A DNA stretch of 64,000 bases from Caballeronia sordidicola. GTDB lineage: Bacteria > Pseudomonadota > Gammaproteobacteria > Burkholderiales > Burkholderiaceae. Numbering within the stretch: the stretch's first letter is position 1; each line of letters starts with the position of its first letter. The notes beneath the pieces were generated by a model that was not told the DNA's origin, ran no database searches, and worked only from the letters and a program-made list of their open reading frames with translations. The stretch covers positions 1 to 64,000 of the forward strand of contig NZ_MTHB01000278.1 in the NCBI RefSeq assembly GCF_002220365.1, written 5' to 3'. The position numbers were made by a program, and so were the translations under genes. Positions 8,355 to 17,531 of the stretch are shown piece after piece.

Positions 8355-9161
8355 TCAGCTTCCGCGAAACACCGGCTTGCGTTTGCTATGGAACGCTTCC
8401 ACGCCTTCACGGAAATCGTCCGATGTGCGCAGCCGGCTATAGCTGTGTCCTTCTAGTTCGATGGCAATCGAGAGCGGCGCATCTTCCGTGTCGTTGAGCA
8501 GCTTCTTGGCCGTGCGTTGTGCGAGCGGCGAGAACGCGCGCAGTTCATCGACCAGTGCATCAGTCGCGGCTTCCAGCTGCGCGTCTGCCACGCACTCCAC
8601 CGCGATGCCCCATTCATATGCCTGCTTGCCGGGAATCCGGCGCGAGCGCATCACAATGTCCTTGGTCCTGCCAACGCCCACCATCTGCTGCAGACGCGCC
8701 GATCCGCCAGAGCCCGGGATCTGGCCGAGCTTCTGCTCCGGCAGCGCGTAGAAGGTCGTGTCGGTCGCAATGCGGAAGTCACAAGCGAGCGACAACTCGA
8801 AGCCCACGCCAAAGCAGAAGCCGCGATTCGCCGCAATCACCGGCTTCGAGCAGCGCGCGGGCGCCGCGATATTCCACGCCAGTTTCGACACATGTTCCGG
8901 CGATGCTTCAAGGAAACCCTTGATGTCGCCACCGCTTGAAAAATGTTCACCGTTAGCACGCACCACGATCACGCGCACGCGGTCGTCTTCGTCGAGCGCT
9001 TCGAACGCCGCGCGCAGTTGGTCGCGTGCGTGCATCGAAATGACGTTGAGCGGCGGGCGATGCAAAATGATGTCGGCACGCTCGCGTTTTTCATCGACTT
9101 CGATGGAAAAGCCGTCCAGGTCCTGCAACAGCGTCTGGCCGCGATGGATCAAGTCAGTCAT
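8355..9161 (-). CDS. hmfE: Crotonase-family enzyme, 2-oxoglutaroyl-CoA hydrolase (HmfE)
   Basis: 268 aa crotonase-fold protein. Visible motifs are the oxyanion-hole segments HFSSGGDIKGF and ANRGFCFGVGFELSLACD and the catalytic-Glu region LPEQKLGQIPGSGG. In the hmf pathway this family member acts on the ring-opened product of hydroxylated furoyl-CoA and releases CoA and 2-oxoglutarate. AAGGAG lies 6 nt before the ATG, and the start is only 3 bp past the hmfD stop, so the two are probably translated together. On sequence alone it would be called only an enoyl-CoA hydratase; the specific role comes from the gene order. Confidence 0.82.
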   Translation of the reverse strand: MTDLIHRGQTLLQDLDGFSIEVDEKRERADIILHRPPLNVISMHARDQLRAAFEALDEDDRVRVIVVRANGEHFSSGGDIKGFLEASPEHVSKLAWNIAAPARCSKPVIAANRGFCFGVGFELSLACDFRIATDTTFYALPEQKLGQIPGSGGSARLQQMVGVGRTKDIVMRSRRIPGKQAYEWGIAVECVADAQLEAATDALVDELRAFSPLAQRTAKKLLNDTEDAPLSIAIELEGHSYSRLRTSDDFREGVEAFHSKRKPVFRGS

Positions 9162-9164
9162 CGG

Positions 9165-10760
9165 TTACTCCTTCGTTGTTTTGGTAGGGTTGTTCGTGGT
9201 GTCGATGTCATATTCGCCGGCGGATAATTTACGGCGCAGGATCTTGCCGACCGGCGACTTCGGAATCTCGTCGACGAAAACGTAGTCGCGCGGACGCTTG
9301 AAATTCACGAGATCCGACTCGCGGCACCAGGCGTCGAGCGCGCCGGCAGCGACATGGTCACGGCGCTTGATGAACGCGACCACGCGCTGTCCCCAACGCT
9401 CGTCTTTCACACCCGCGACGGCCACTTCGTCCACGGCCGGATGCAGCGACAACACCGATTCGATATCGACCGGCGAGATGTTTTCGCCGCCGCTGATGAT
9501 CATGTCGTCCACACGGCCGCTCACGAAGAGGTCACCGTCCTCGTCGAAGAAACCGGTGTCACCGGTGAAGTACCAGCCGGCGCGCAAGGACTTCGCATTC
9601 GCATCCGGACGATTCCAGTAGCCCTCGAATGCTTCGTCCCCGAGCAGGTCCGCAATGATCTGGCCTTCCTCGTGTACGGCAGCGAAATCGGCCGGCGAGG
9701 CAGCATCCAGCTTCACGACGCGCAGCCGCGTGTTGATGCCCGCACGGCCAGCGCTGCCGGGCTTACGGGTGGCGTCCTGGTCAATGCTGCACGTGTACAC
9801 CTCGGATGATCCATAGTGGTTCACGAACAGATCGGGCTTGAATGCGGCTGACAGACGCTTCAGCAAGCCATCGCTCATGGGCGCACCCGCGAAACCGAGC
9901 TTCGTCACCGAACCTGTGCTTGTGTTTTCAAAGCCGGGTGCGCCCAGCAGGTCGTGATAAAGCGTGGGCACGAGATACAGACACGTAAGTTCGAATGAGC
10001 TGATCGACTCCAGCGCCTCGGCTGCGTTCCAGCGCCGCACGCAGACGAACAGGCCGTCGACCAGCGCCATGGCGAGCAGCGAGCGCACGCCCATGGTGTG
10101 ATACAGCGGCATGACGCCCAGCGTGCGTTCGCCGTGGCGGTACAGGTTCTGCGCGACGTGTGCGAGCGCAGCGGCGCGTTCATGCCGGTGACGGCGCGGC
10201 ACCCCCTTCGCCTTGCCCGTTGTCCCGGAGGTATAGAGGATCAGCGAGAGGTCGTCGGCTGTGGCTTCTGTCGTGACGCTCGCTGCATTCGTGGCGTTCG
10301 TGGCGTTCGTGGCGTTCGTGGCGTTCGTGGCGTTAGCGCTCAGCAACGCATCGAACGAAGTCGTTCCAAGGGCATTGTCCAGCGCGATACGCGGCAGATT
10401 CTGCGCCGCCTCGCTCGCATAAACCGCATCGGCGGACACCGGTTCGAATACGACCGCTTTCGCGCCCGCATCGCTCACGCAGTAGTCAAGTTCGTCGGGC
10501 TTCGCGCGCCAGTTCAATGGCGTCATGACAATGCCCGCGAACTGGCAGGCCCAATGCAACGTGGCCATTTCCCAACGGTTCTGCAGTACCGCGACCAGAC
10601 GGTCGCCGCGTGCGAGACCCAGCTCGCGCAAACCACCGGCAGCCTTGAGGATGGTGTCGTGCCACTGCGCATACGTCAGCCTTACGTCACCATCCACGAG
10701 AGCAAGCGTGTTGGGGCTGCGTTCAACGCTTTGCAAAAAAGTCCGGCCGAGATCAAGCAT
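9165..10760 (-). CDS. hmfD: Acyl-CoA synthetase, 2-furoyl-CoA ligase (HmfD)
   Basis: 531 aa ANL-superfamily AMP-forming ligase. The P-loop LILYTSGTTGKAKGVPRRH, the A5-like NHYGSSEVY, YFTGDTGFFDEDGDLFVSGRVDDMI and the C-terminal lysine in PKSPVGKILRRKL are all present, so it looks catalytically intact. It should convert 2-furoate, ATP and CoA to furoyl-CoA for the HmfABC dehydrogenase. The start overlaps hmfC by 8 bp. A low-complexity Asn-Ala-Thr repeat, encoded by a 9-bp DNA repeat, lies just before the P-loop; it probably forms a flexible surface loop and is not normal for the family. Confidence 0.85.
   Translation of the reverse strand: MLDLGRTFLQSVERSPNTLALVDGDVRLTYAQWHDTILKAAGGLRELGLARGDRLVAVLQNRWEMATLHWACQFAGIVMTPLNWRAKPDELDYCVSDAGAKAVVFEPVSADAVYASEAAQNLPRIALDNALGTTSFDALLSANATNATNATNATNATNAASVTTEATADDLSLILYTSGTTGKAKGVPRRHRHERAAALAHVAQNLYRHGERTLGVMPLYHTMGVRSLLAMALVDGLFVCVRRWNAAEALESISSFELTCLYLVPTLYHDLLGAPGFENTSTGSVTKLGFAGAPMSDGLLKRLSAAFKPDLFVNHYGSSEVYTCSIDQDATRKPGSAGRAGINTRLRVVKLDAASPADFAAVHEEGQIIADLLGDEAFEGYWNRPDANAKSLRAGWYFTGDTGFFDEDGDLFVSGRVDDMIISGGENISPVDIESVLSLHPAVDEVAVAGVKDERWGQRVVAFIKRRDHVAAGALDAWCRESDLVNFKRPRDYVFVDEIPKSPVGKILRRKLSAGEYDIDTTNNPTKTTKE
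10285..10338 (-). repeat. 9-bp tandem repeat within hmfD encoding Asn-Ala-Thr
   Basis: About six copies of the unit GCGTTCGTG (plus-strand reading) are visible: the first and last differ by one or a few bases and four are identical. On the coding strand the unit reads as repeating Ala-Thr-Asn. Copy-number change would keep the frame. Confidence 0.9.
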
Positions 10761-11295
10761 GTTCCGGCTCCTTCTTGCTGTCCTCGTTGTCCTTGTTACG
10801 CAAAGCCGCCACGTCCAACACCGCCGCCACGATAGGCGTGTAGCCTGTACATCGGCACAGATGGCCCGACAGCATCTCGCGTACTTGCATTTCCGTCGGG
10901 TCCGGTACGCGCTTCAGATAGTCCGCGCATGACATCAGGATACCGGCGGTGCAAAAGCCGCACTGCAATGCGTGATGACGTTGGAACGCCCGCTGCAGAT
11001 CGCCTAGCGTCTGGTCAGGCGCAAGCCCTTCAACCGTGTCCACCCGGCGTCCCTCCACCTGCACCGCCAACATCAGGCATGACCGTGCCGCCACGCCGTC
11101 CACATGCACGGTGCACGCACCGCACACGCCATGCTCACAACCCACGTGCGTGCCGGTCGCGCCCAGTTCATGACGCACGAAATCGGACAACAGGTCTCGC
11201 GATTCGCAATAGCCCGTACGCTCCCGTCCATTGAGCGTCACGGTGATGCGCCGGTGCTCGCCCCGCGCAAGTGTAGTGGATGATGTCTTGCTCAC
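10753..11295 (-). CDS. hmfC: 2-furoyl-CoA dehydrogenase [2Fe-2S] subunit (HmfC)
   Basis: 180 aa from GTG 11295, preferred to the ATG at 11319 because GGAGG lies 4 nt before it and the GTG overlaps the hmfB stop as GTGA. Two iron-sulfur domains of the xanthine-dehydrogenase small-subunit type are complete: plant-ferredoxin-like CEHGVCGACTV with a further Cys, and the helical domain CGFC...CRC (CGFCTAGILMSC and HLCRCTGY). The subunit passes electrons from molybdenum to the FAD subunit. It is followed by hmfD with an 8-bp overlap. Cofactor motifs make the subunit type certain; furoyl-CoA specificity comes from the cluster. Confidence 0.87.
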   Translation of the reverse strand: MSKTSSTTLARGEHRRITVTLNGRERTGYCESRDLLSDFVRHELGATGTHVGCEHGVCGACTVHVDGVAARSCLMLAVQVEGRRVDTVEGLAPDQTLGDLQRAFQRHHALQCGFCTAGILMSCADYLKRVPDPTEMQVREMLSGHLCRCTGYTPIVAAVLDVAALRNKDNEDSKKEPEHA

Positions 11296-12107
11296 TTGGC
11301 CTCCTCTATCACGCGCCATCCGAGTTGCCGTACCAGATGGCGTCTATACATTGCGCTGACATGGGTGTCATCCTGCGCATTCAGCTTCCAGCTCAAGTCG
11401 TTCAGCGCGCCACGCAAGTCGTCGCCATGCAGCCTTGGCCATTGCTCGACAACCGGCCGGTCCGCCACTCCGCCTACGGCGATCCTGATCGATGTATCGG
11501 TGACCACGGTTGCACACGCGACCATCGCAAAGTCGCCGTGGCGTGCTGAAAATTCGGTAAACGCATATCGCTCGCCAGCCCGCTTCAACGGGAACCGCAC
11601 GCCTTCAACCAGTTCGTCCGGCTCGCGCGCCGTCATCAGCATGCCCTGGAAAAAGTCTTCCGCCTTGAGCACGCGCTTGCGTTTCTTCGAGCGCAACATG
11701 ACGTCACCGCCCAGCACCGAGAGCACCAGCGGCAGCTCCGCGCTAGGGTCGGCATGAGCGATCGACCCGCATACGGTGCCGCGATTGCGGATCTGAAAAT
11801 GCGAGATGTGCGGGAATGCGAGCGCGAGCAACGGGACTTCGTTCTGCAGTGAAGGACGCCATTCCACGCTGCCTTGCGTGGCGGCAGCGCTCACCACGAG
11901 ATGCCCGTGGTCAATGCTCACGCGATCGAGTTCCTCGGTGCGAGAGATATCGATCAGTACCCGCGGTTGCGCCAGCCGCATGTTCAGCACGGCCATCAGC
12001 GACTGGCCGCCGGCAAGAATGCGTGCCTCTTCGCCGGTTTGCGCGAGGGCGTCGAGCGCCTCGTGCGTGGAAATGGCGCGCATATAGTCGAATGGCGCCG
12101 GCTTCAT
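11292..12107 (-). CDS. hmfB: 2-furoyl-CoA dehydrogenase FAD-binding subunit (HmfB)
   Basis: 271 aa from ATG 12107; AGGAG lies 7 nt upstream and the start overlaps the hmfA stop as ATGA, so the upstream extension to 12146 is rejected. The motif ARILAGGQSLMAVLNMRLAQP binds FAD, and IRNRGTVCGSIAHADPSAELP is the second FAD-contacting signature of the molybdopterin dehydrogenase FAD domain (CoxM/CutM type). Length is normal for the middle subunit. It oxidises the reduced iron-sulfur subunit and hands electrons to an acceptor not encoded here. Its place between the large and small subunits fits an HmfABC heterotrimer in the cytoplasm. Confidence 0.87.
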   Translation of the reverse strand: MKPAPFDYMRAISTHEALDALAQTGEEARILAGGQSLMAVLNMRLAQPRVLIDISRTEELDRVSIDHGHLVVSAAATQGSVEWRPSLQNEVPLLALAFPHISHFQIRNRGTVCGSIAHADPSAELPLVLSVLGGDVMLRSKKRKRVLKAEDFFQGMLMTAREPDELVEGVRFPLKRAGERYAFTEFSARHGDFAMVACATVVTDTSIRIAVGGVADRPVVEQWPRLHGDDLRGALNDLSWKLNAQDDTHVSAMYRRHLVRQLGWRVIEEAK

Positions 12108-15100
12108 GACTTTCTCCTGAAGCGTGCAGCGAGCCGGCCGAGCCATGAACCGCCGGCTTTTACGGGCTTGCCCGCCGCCTGGCGTCCCAGGGATTCAAAC
12201 AGCTGGCGCAACACCACCTTCGCCGCGCCTTCAAGCATCCGTCCGCCCACGGCTGCGACCTTGCCCGAGACCTGTGCCTCATAGTCGTAGGTGAGCCGCG
12301 TACCGGTGCCAACGGGCGTGAGTTCCACGAGACCATTGCCACGCGCGCTGCCAAGCGAAGACATGCCTGCGCCCGCGAGCCGCAGCCGGCGCGGCGGATC
12401 GAGATCGGTCAGCGTGATCTCCGCTTCGAAGCGCGCCTTGATCATCCCAACGCCTACGGTCACATCCGCCCGATACGCGTTTTCGCCCTTCGCCTCAAGC
12501 GCGTGACAGCCGGGAATCACCTTGGCGAGCGCTGTCGGATCGAGCAATACCGCAAAGATCGCTTCTGGGGATGCCGCGAGATCCACGCTACCTTGCGCGC
12601 TCAGCGCTTTGCCGCCGGGCAGGAGCGGCTTCTTCTGCTGTGTCTCCCGGAACTCAGGCCGCGAAGGCTCAGGGTCATCGATGCCGACCAGCGCCATCAC
12701 CTTCGAAGGCGTCAGCGGCAAACGGATGTCATGCGCACCGAGCGCGTCGGCCACCGCATTCGCGATGCAGGGCGGTGTGCTCATGTTGTTGCCTTCGCCG
12801 AGTCCCTTCGCTCCAAGAGGCGTGAAAGGCGATGGCGTCTCCAGATGGATGATCATCGGCTCGGGCACTTCGCAGGTGGTCGGCATCAGGTAATCGGCTA
12901 GCGTGCCGGACTGGAAACTGCCGTCCGAACCATAGCGAAACTCTTCCATCAGCGCCGCACCAAGCCCCTGCGCGAACGCGCCGCGAATCTGGCCGTCGGC
13001 GAGCGCGGGGTTCAGCAACGTGCCGGCATCGTGCGCGGTCACATAGCGGTCGACCCGCACGCGCCCCGTTGCACGGTCCACTTCCACGCCGCACATGTCG
13101 AAGGCAAAACCATACGCCGCCGATGTATTGATGCGGTCCTGCTCATCGGGCGCGTCCATGTTTTCCGGCGTCCAGAACACCGTCTCGCGCAGACCCGGCT
13201 CTTCGCCTTCAGGCAGCAATGCAGGCGCCCAATGCGGTGCATTGCTGGCTACGCGGCCGAAGGGCATCGCGCGGTCTTCGGCGCCCTTTGCGTACACCCG
13301 GCCGCCCTCGAAGCAGATGTCCTCGGGCTTGCAGCCAAGCTGCGACGACAGGATGCGCGCCAGCTTGTCGCGTACCCGCACGGCGGCAAGATGCACCGTG
13401 CCGGCGACAGCTCCAGCAAAGCGGCTCGAATAATTCCCCGACGCCACCGACCACGCGTCCTTGTGCGTATCGAACTCCACGTTCACCACGATCTCGTGCG
13501 GCGCGAGCCCGAGCACGTCTGCCACCACTTGCGCGCACACGGTCATGTGCCCCTGCCCCGCCGGTGTCGACGCCACCGTCACCACCACGCCGCCAAGCAG
13601 GTCGACACTGACCGTCGCACTCGCAATCGCGCCGCTCTTAGGTCCTGCCTTCTTGCGTGCTTCGGCGGGCATCACCGTCGTGATGTACCCCATGTTCGAT
13701 ACCGACGGCTCGACGATCGCCGCAAAGCCGATGCCGTACAAATTGCCTTCCTTACGTGCAGCTTCGCGGCGTGCCTTCAGCTCGTCGTAACCGCCCTCGG
13801 CGAGCGCGCGCTTCAGCGCTTCCTGATAGTTGCCCGAGTCCAGCAACGCACCCGCTGCGGCGCGATAGGGGAAGGCATCGGCTGGAACGAAATTGCGCCG
13901 GTATACGTCCAGCACATCGAGCTTCAACTCGATCGCGATGCGTTGCATCAGGCGCTCGAGCGCGAAATAAACCTGTGGGCCGCCGAAACCGCGTACGAGG
14001 CCCGTAGGCGTCTTGTTGGTCAGCACAACCCTGTTGCGCACCAGCAGCCCGGGAATGGCGTAGGCGCCCGTTAAGCAGCCGTGCATGCGATAAAAAGTGG
14101 CCGGCTCGGGCGCGCGCAGATAACCGCCGCAATCCTCGATCTGGTCATAGTTGAGCGCGGTGATCCGGCCATCGTTTTCCACCGCAGCTTCGAGTGTGGT
14201 CAACCGCGCCGTGGCGGAGGTCGCCGCGCTCAGGTGTTCAAGCCGGTCTTCCACGTATTTCACCGGCGCGTTCGCCTTGCGCGAGGCGAGGCACATCAGC
14301 ACGACGTAGGGGAAGACGGCCTGCTTCACGCCGAAGCTGCCGCCCGAATCGCGCGGTGCCTTGTGACGCAAACGGTTAGCCGGCACGTTCAGCGCGAGCG
14401 CCATTACGGCGTGCAGCGAGAACGGCCCCATGAAGTTCGAGGTAACCTCATAACCTTCGGCGCCGGAAAGATACTCCGCCACAACCACGGCGCATTCGAT
14501 CGGCGCACAGGTATTGCGCGGATAATGCGCTTCCAGCTTCACGCGATGCGGCGCGTTCCTGAATGCCGCTTCGGGCTCGCCGTAGCGGAAACTGCGGTCG
14601 CTGATCACGTTGGTCTCGACATTCGGATGCAGCACCGGCGCGTCGCTTTCGAGCGCGCCTTCTATCGACGTCACCGGGTCGAGCGTCTTGTATTGCACCT
14701 TGATCAGGTCGAGTGCGTCCTCGGCCAATGCACGCGTTTCAGCCATCACCACCGCAACCGGTTCGCCGACATAGCGCACGCGGTCAGTCGCAAGCGTCCA
14801 CTGCTCCATCTTCGACTTCACACCGACCACGAACGGGCGCGACCACGCAGCAAGGTCCTCGCGCGTCAGCATCCCTCGCACGCCTTCGCACGCGAGCGCA
14901 GCGGTGGTGTCGATGGAAATCAGTTCGGCATGGGCGTGCGGCGAGCGCAGGACGGCTGCGTGCAGCGTGCCGGGCTTGATACCCAGGTCGTCGCCATAAC
15001 GGCCGCGGCCAGTCAGGATGGCGGGGTCTTCGAAACGTTCGAGCGACTTCCCGACATAAGTGGTCTTTGGTTTGAGCGGCGGCGCCAGCGCCTCTTGCGC

Positions 15101-15166
15101 CCCTATGACCGCCTCGGATGCGCGCGCACCGATACCGGTTGAACCGGTCTGTTCGCGCTGGTTCAT
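12104..15166 (-). CDS. hmfA: 2-furoyl-CoA dehydrogenase molybdenum subunit fused to a CoxG-like domain (HmfA)
   Basis: 1020 aa. Residues about 40-820 are a xanthine-dehydrogenase-family large subunit: an a/b hammerhead near GRGRYGDDLG, molybdopterin contacts at VRGFGGPQ and TPAGQGH, and the catalytic Glu in GAKGLGEGNNM. Residues about 850-1000 (starting LSAQGSVDLAASPEAIFAVL) form a CoxG/SRPBCC domain, usually a separate protein linked to Mo-enzyme maturation or membrane attachment. The enzyme should hydroxylate furoyl-CoA at C5. GGAG lies upstream of the ATG, which overlaps the hmfG stop as ATGA. The fusion is clear; its purpose here is inference. Confidence 0.87.
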   Translation of the reverse strand: MNQREQTGSTGIGARASEAVIGAQEALAPPLKPKTTYVGKSLERFEDPAILTGRGRYGDDLGIKPGTLHAAVLRSPHAHAELISIDTTAALACEGVRGMLTREDLAAWSRPFVVGVKSKMEQWTLATDRVRYVGEPVAVVMAETRALAEDALDLIKVQYKTLDPVTSIEGALESDAPVLHPNVETNVISDRSFRYGEPEAAFRNAPHRVKLEAHYPRNTCAPIECAVVVAEYLSGAEGYEVTSNFMGPFSLHAVMALALNVPANRLRHKAPRDSGGSFGVKQAVFPYVVLMCLASRKANAPVKYVEDRLEHLSAATSATARLTTLEAAVENDGRITALNYDQIEDCGGYLRAPEPATFYRMHGCLTGAYAIPGLLVRNRVVLTNKTPTGLVRGFGGPQVYFALERLMQRIAIELKLDVLDVYRRNFVPADAFPYRAAAGALLDSGNYQEALKRALAEGGYDELKARREAARKEGNLYGIGFAAIVEPSVSNMGYITTVMPAEARKKAGPKSGAIASATVSVDLLGGVVVTVASTPAGQGHMTVCAQVVADVLGLAPHEIVVNVEFDTHKDAWSVASGNYSSRFAGAVAGTVHLAAVRVRDKLARILSSQLGCKPEDICFEGGRVYAKGAEDRAMPFGRVASNAPHWAPALLPEGEEPGLRETVFWTPENMDAPDEQDRINTSAAYGFAFDMCGVEVDRATGRVRVDRYVTAHDAGTLLNPALADGQIRGAFAQGLGAALMEEFRYGSDGSFQSGTLADYLMPTTCEVPEPMIIHLETPSPFTPLGAKGLGEGNNMSTPPCIANAVADALGAHDIRLPLTPSKVMALVGIDDPEPSRPEFRETQQKKPLLPGGKALSAQGSVDLAASPEAIFAVLLDPTALAKVIPGCHALEAKGENAYRADVTVGVGMIKARFEAEITLTDLDPPRRLRLAGAGMSSLGSARGNGLVELTPVGTGTRLTYDYEAQVSGKVAAVGGRMLEGAAKVVLRQLFESLGRQAAGKPVKAGGSWLGRLAARFRRKS

Positions 15167-15786
15167 TCGTCTGCTCCTTCGTCGCGTCGTGCGCCGAATT
15201 CATCGGCGAGACCGCTCCATCGCCGGGCTATTTCACGGTGCTCAATGCTGAACAGATCGAGAATCCGGCCGACGGTATGGTCAACGACATCCTCAATGGT
15301 CTTGGGATGCGCATAGAAGGCCGGCACCGGCGGCATGATGATTGCGCCCATCTCGGTCGCCATCGTCATGTTGCGCAAGTGCGCGAGATTGAGCGGTGTT
15401 TCGCGCGCCACCAGCACCAGGCGGCGGCGCTCTTTCAGCATCACGTCCGCTGCGCGCGTGAGCAGGTTATCGGCAAAACCGTTCGCCACCGCGGCCAGCG
15501 TTTTCATCGAGCAGGGAGCTACGACCATGCCGCTGGTCACGAACGAACCGCTCGCAATCGACGCGCCGACATCGCGGACGTTATGCACGACGTCGGCCAG
15601 CGCATCGAGATCATTGCGCGTCAGCCCGAGCTCCTGCGCCGCCGTCACCGCACCCGACGCCGATACGATCAAATGCGTCTCATGCGTGCCCATCCGTCGC
15701 AACGCAGCAAGCAGCCGCACGCCGATGACAGCGCCGCTCGCCCCCGAGATCCCGACGACCAGGCGCGGCTTTTGATCGTCGCTCAT
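15163..15786 (-). CDS. hmfG: UbiX-family flavin prenyltransferase (HmfG)
   Basis: 207 aa, standard UbiX length. The N-terminal flavin-binding motif LVVGISGASGAVIGVRLLAAL, the APCSMKTLAAVANGFADNLLTRAADV segment and RRLVLVARETPLNLAHLRNM are diagnostic. UbiX enzymes attach dimethylallyl phosphate to FMN, making the prenylated FMN that UbiD decarboxylases need. The gene starts inside the stop of hmfF (TAATG, one-base overlap) and ends inside the start of hmfA (ATGA), giving tight coupling to its client decarboxylase. The assignment as cofactor supplier for HmfF is strong; it may also serve other UbiD enzymes. Confidence 0.9.
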   Translation of the reverse strand: MSDDQKPRLVVGISGASGAVIGVRLLAALRRMGTHETHLIVSASGAVTAAQELGLTRNDLDALADVVHNVRDVGASIASGSFVTSGMVVAPCSMKTLAAVANGFADNLLTRAADVMLKERRRLVLVARETPLNLAHLRNMTMATEMGAIIMPPVPAFYAHPKTIEDVVDHTVGRILDLFSIEHREIARRWSGLADEFGARRDEGADE

Positions 15787-17267
15787 TATTTCTCGCTCAG
15801 GTACGTGTCGAAGCCGTGGTTATCGGGTGCGACAAGCGCGTCGAGATCGACCGCGTCGTAGCCGGGAATCCGCACACGGGTGAACACATGGCCCGGATAG
15901 ACCACCGGCCGCGTGGCATCCAGGCCCATCTTCGCGCTGATGCCTTGCATATGCGGGGGGGCATCGTCCGGCTGGCCGACGGTCGTCGACGGGTCCAGCG
16001 GCGAGCCTTGCGCGCCTTCGATCAACACGAGATCGCGGTCCGCCTGGAAGCGCGTGGCAATCGCCCATTCAATTTCAGCGGGATCATGAATGTCCACGTC
16101 GGTGTCCACTACAACGACCTGCTTGATGTCGTAATGCGCGCCGAATGCACACAGGATTACGTTCTTGGCCTCGCCCTCGCGCTTCTTTTCGAACTGCACC
16201 CACAGGTGATAACGACATACGCCGCCCACTGAAAGATGCACGTCGGTCACCCCAGGGTGGCTGCGTTGAAGATGCGATAAAAGCGTCGCCTCACGCGGAA
16301 TTCCGCCCAGCAGCAAATGCTCCATTTCGGCTGGCACGATGGTGTGATAAACGGGCTTCCGCCGATGCGTGAGCGCCGTCACCTCGATCACTTCGCGCGC
16401 TTCCTGTGCGCTGTAGTACTTCGGAAATTCACCGAACGGGCCTTCCGCTTCGCGCACGTCCGGCAGGATGCGGCCCTCGATCACGATCTCCGCGAACGCC
16501 GGCACGCGCACCTCGTTCGTCACGCATTTAACGACCGGCAAGGGCGCGCCGTGCAGTGCGCCGGCGATCTCCAACTCGTCGAAATCGATCGGAGAAATGG
16601 CTTGGGACGCGAGCATGGTCAGCGGATCGACGCCAATTGCCACCGCAATATCGAGCGCATCGCCCGCAGCTTCGGCGGTTTTCTGGAATGCATAAAGATG
16701 GCGCGGCAGCAGCAGGATCGCCATGCGATCGCGAGCGTGAACCTGGATACGGTTGATCGAAACGTTCTGTACGCCGGTGCGGGGGTTCCGGGCAATCACG
16801 AGACCTGCGGTGATATACGGACCGTTGTCGTGTTCGCTATGGGTGGGGATCGGCAGCAACGCGTGAAGGTCGATGCCGCTGGTATGCACGACTTGCTGGC
16901 AAGCGGCTTCTCCGGCGGGCACTTCTTTCCATGGCAGCGGATGATCCGCTGCATCGCGGAAACGTTGCAACAGGTCCTTCTCCGCCACGCCCATGGCCTC
17001 GGCAATCCACGCGCGCCTGGACATGAAGCCGCTGACCACCGGCATGTCGTGTCCACCGGGGGCGAGGAATACTGCCGCTTGCGTGCCGTCGAGCCGCTTC
17101 GCCACGGCCGCGAGTTCGTGTTTCAGCGCGACCGGTTTGGCGATGGTCGCGACGCGTCCCGTGGCAGAGAGGTGGGCGAGCCAGCCACGCAGCGACAACG
17201 CGTCGAAGGATTGGGGGGCCGGCGAGGGTGTAGCAGGGCGGTTCGTCGCGGCGTCACGTTGATTCAT
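15786..17267 (-). CDS. hmfF: UbiD-family decarboxylase, 2,5-furandicarboxylate decarboxylase (HmfF)
   Basis: 493 aa from ATG 17267 (GGAGA 5 nt upstream); an ATG at 17279 is in frame but has no ribosome site. It is a UbiD-fold decarboxylase with NVSINRIQVHARDRM carrying the conserved Arg and EAEGPFGEFPKYYS carrying catalytic Glu residues of the E-R-E network, plus metal/prFMN-binding surroundings. It should decarboxylate 2,5-furandicarboxylate, formed from HMF, to 2-furoate, depending on prenyl-FMN from HmfG. It is the first gene of the minus-strand cluster and lies divergent to a LysR gene. Other aromatic-acid substrates cannot be excluded from sequence alone. Confidence 0.85.
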   Translation of the reverse strand: MNQRDAATNRPATPSPAPQSFDALSLRGWLAHLSATGRVATIAKPVALKHELAAVAKRLDGTQAAVFLAPGGHDMPVVSGFMSRRAWIAEAMGVAEKDLLQRFRDAADHPLPWKEVPAGEAACQQVVHTSGIDLHALLPIPTHSEHDNGPYITAGLVIARNPRTGVQNVSINRIQVHARDRMAILLLPRHLYAFQKTAEAAGDALDIAVAIGVDPLTMLASQAISPIDFDELEIAGALHGAPLPVVKCVTNEVRVPAFAEIVIEGRILPDVREAEGPFGEFPKYYSAQEAREVIEVTALTHRRKPVYHTIVPAEMEHLLLGGIPREATLLSHLQRSHPGVTDVHLSVGGVCRYHLWVQFEKKREGEAKNVILCAFGAHYDIKQVVVVDTDVDIHDPAEIEWAIATRFQADRDLVLIEGAQGSPLDPSTTVGQPDDAPPHMQGISAKMGLDATRPVVYPGHVFTRVRIPGYDAVDLDALVAPDNHGFDTYLSEK

Positions 17268-17531
17268 CTGCGTCTCCATATTTCTGAAATGAAGCGTAGC
17301 GACAACGCGATATAACTTCTAATACTGTTTTTTGATGCGCTCGATCAGTGCCCGTGATATCCGTGTTTGCCCTGATGTAAGTCTTTCGTTAGTGGAATAT
17401 CCATAACATGGGGCTTGGAAGCGGTACCCTCCGACCGGGCCTCTGATAAATCGCTGCTGCTTCATTAGACTTATTGATAGCCTGTTCGCCGGGCCACTAT
17501 CCGCTATCTTTGCTGAGCTGAGCCGACCTCC
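17268..17531. promoter_or_regulatory. Divergent promoter region between hmfF and the second LysR gene
   Basis: This 264-bp AT-richer gap must hold the promoters of the furan operon and of the LysR gene. A small dyad TGGA-N3-TCCA (17393-17403), framed by TTA and TAA, is a possible LysR site of T-N11-A type. No convincing -35/-10 pair was found by eye. Confidence 0.45.

Noticed and set aside
6628..8442. 604-codon plus-strand ORF across hmfH
   Set aside because: It is antisense to a clear GMC oxidoreductase, is rich in Arg/His and has no recognisable motif: a shadow of high-GC third positions.
8355..17279. 4-hydroxybenzoyl-CoA or carbon-monoxide dehydrogenase cluster
   Set aside because: The molybdenum subunits alone would allow this, but the combination with UbiD, UbiX, GMC oxidase, CoA ligase and crotonase in this order matches the furan pathway much better.
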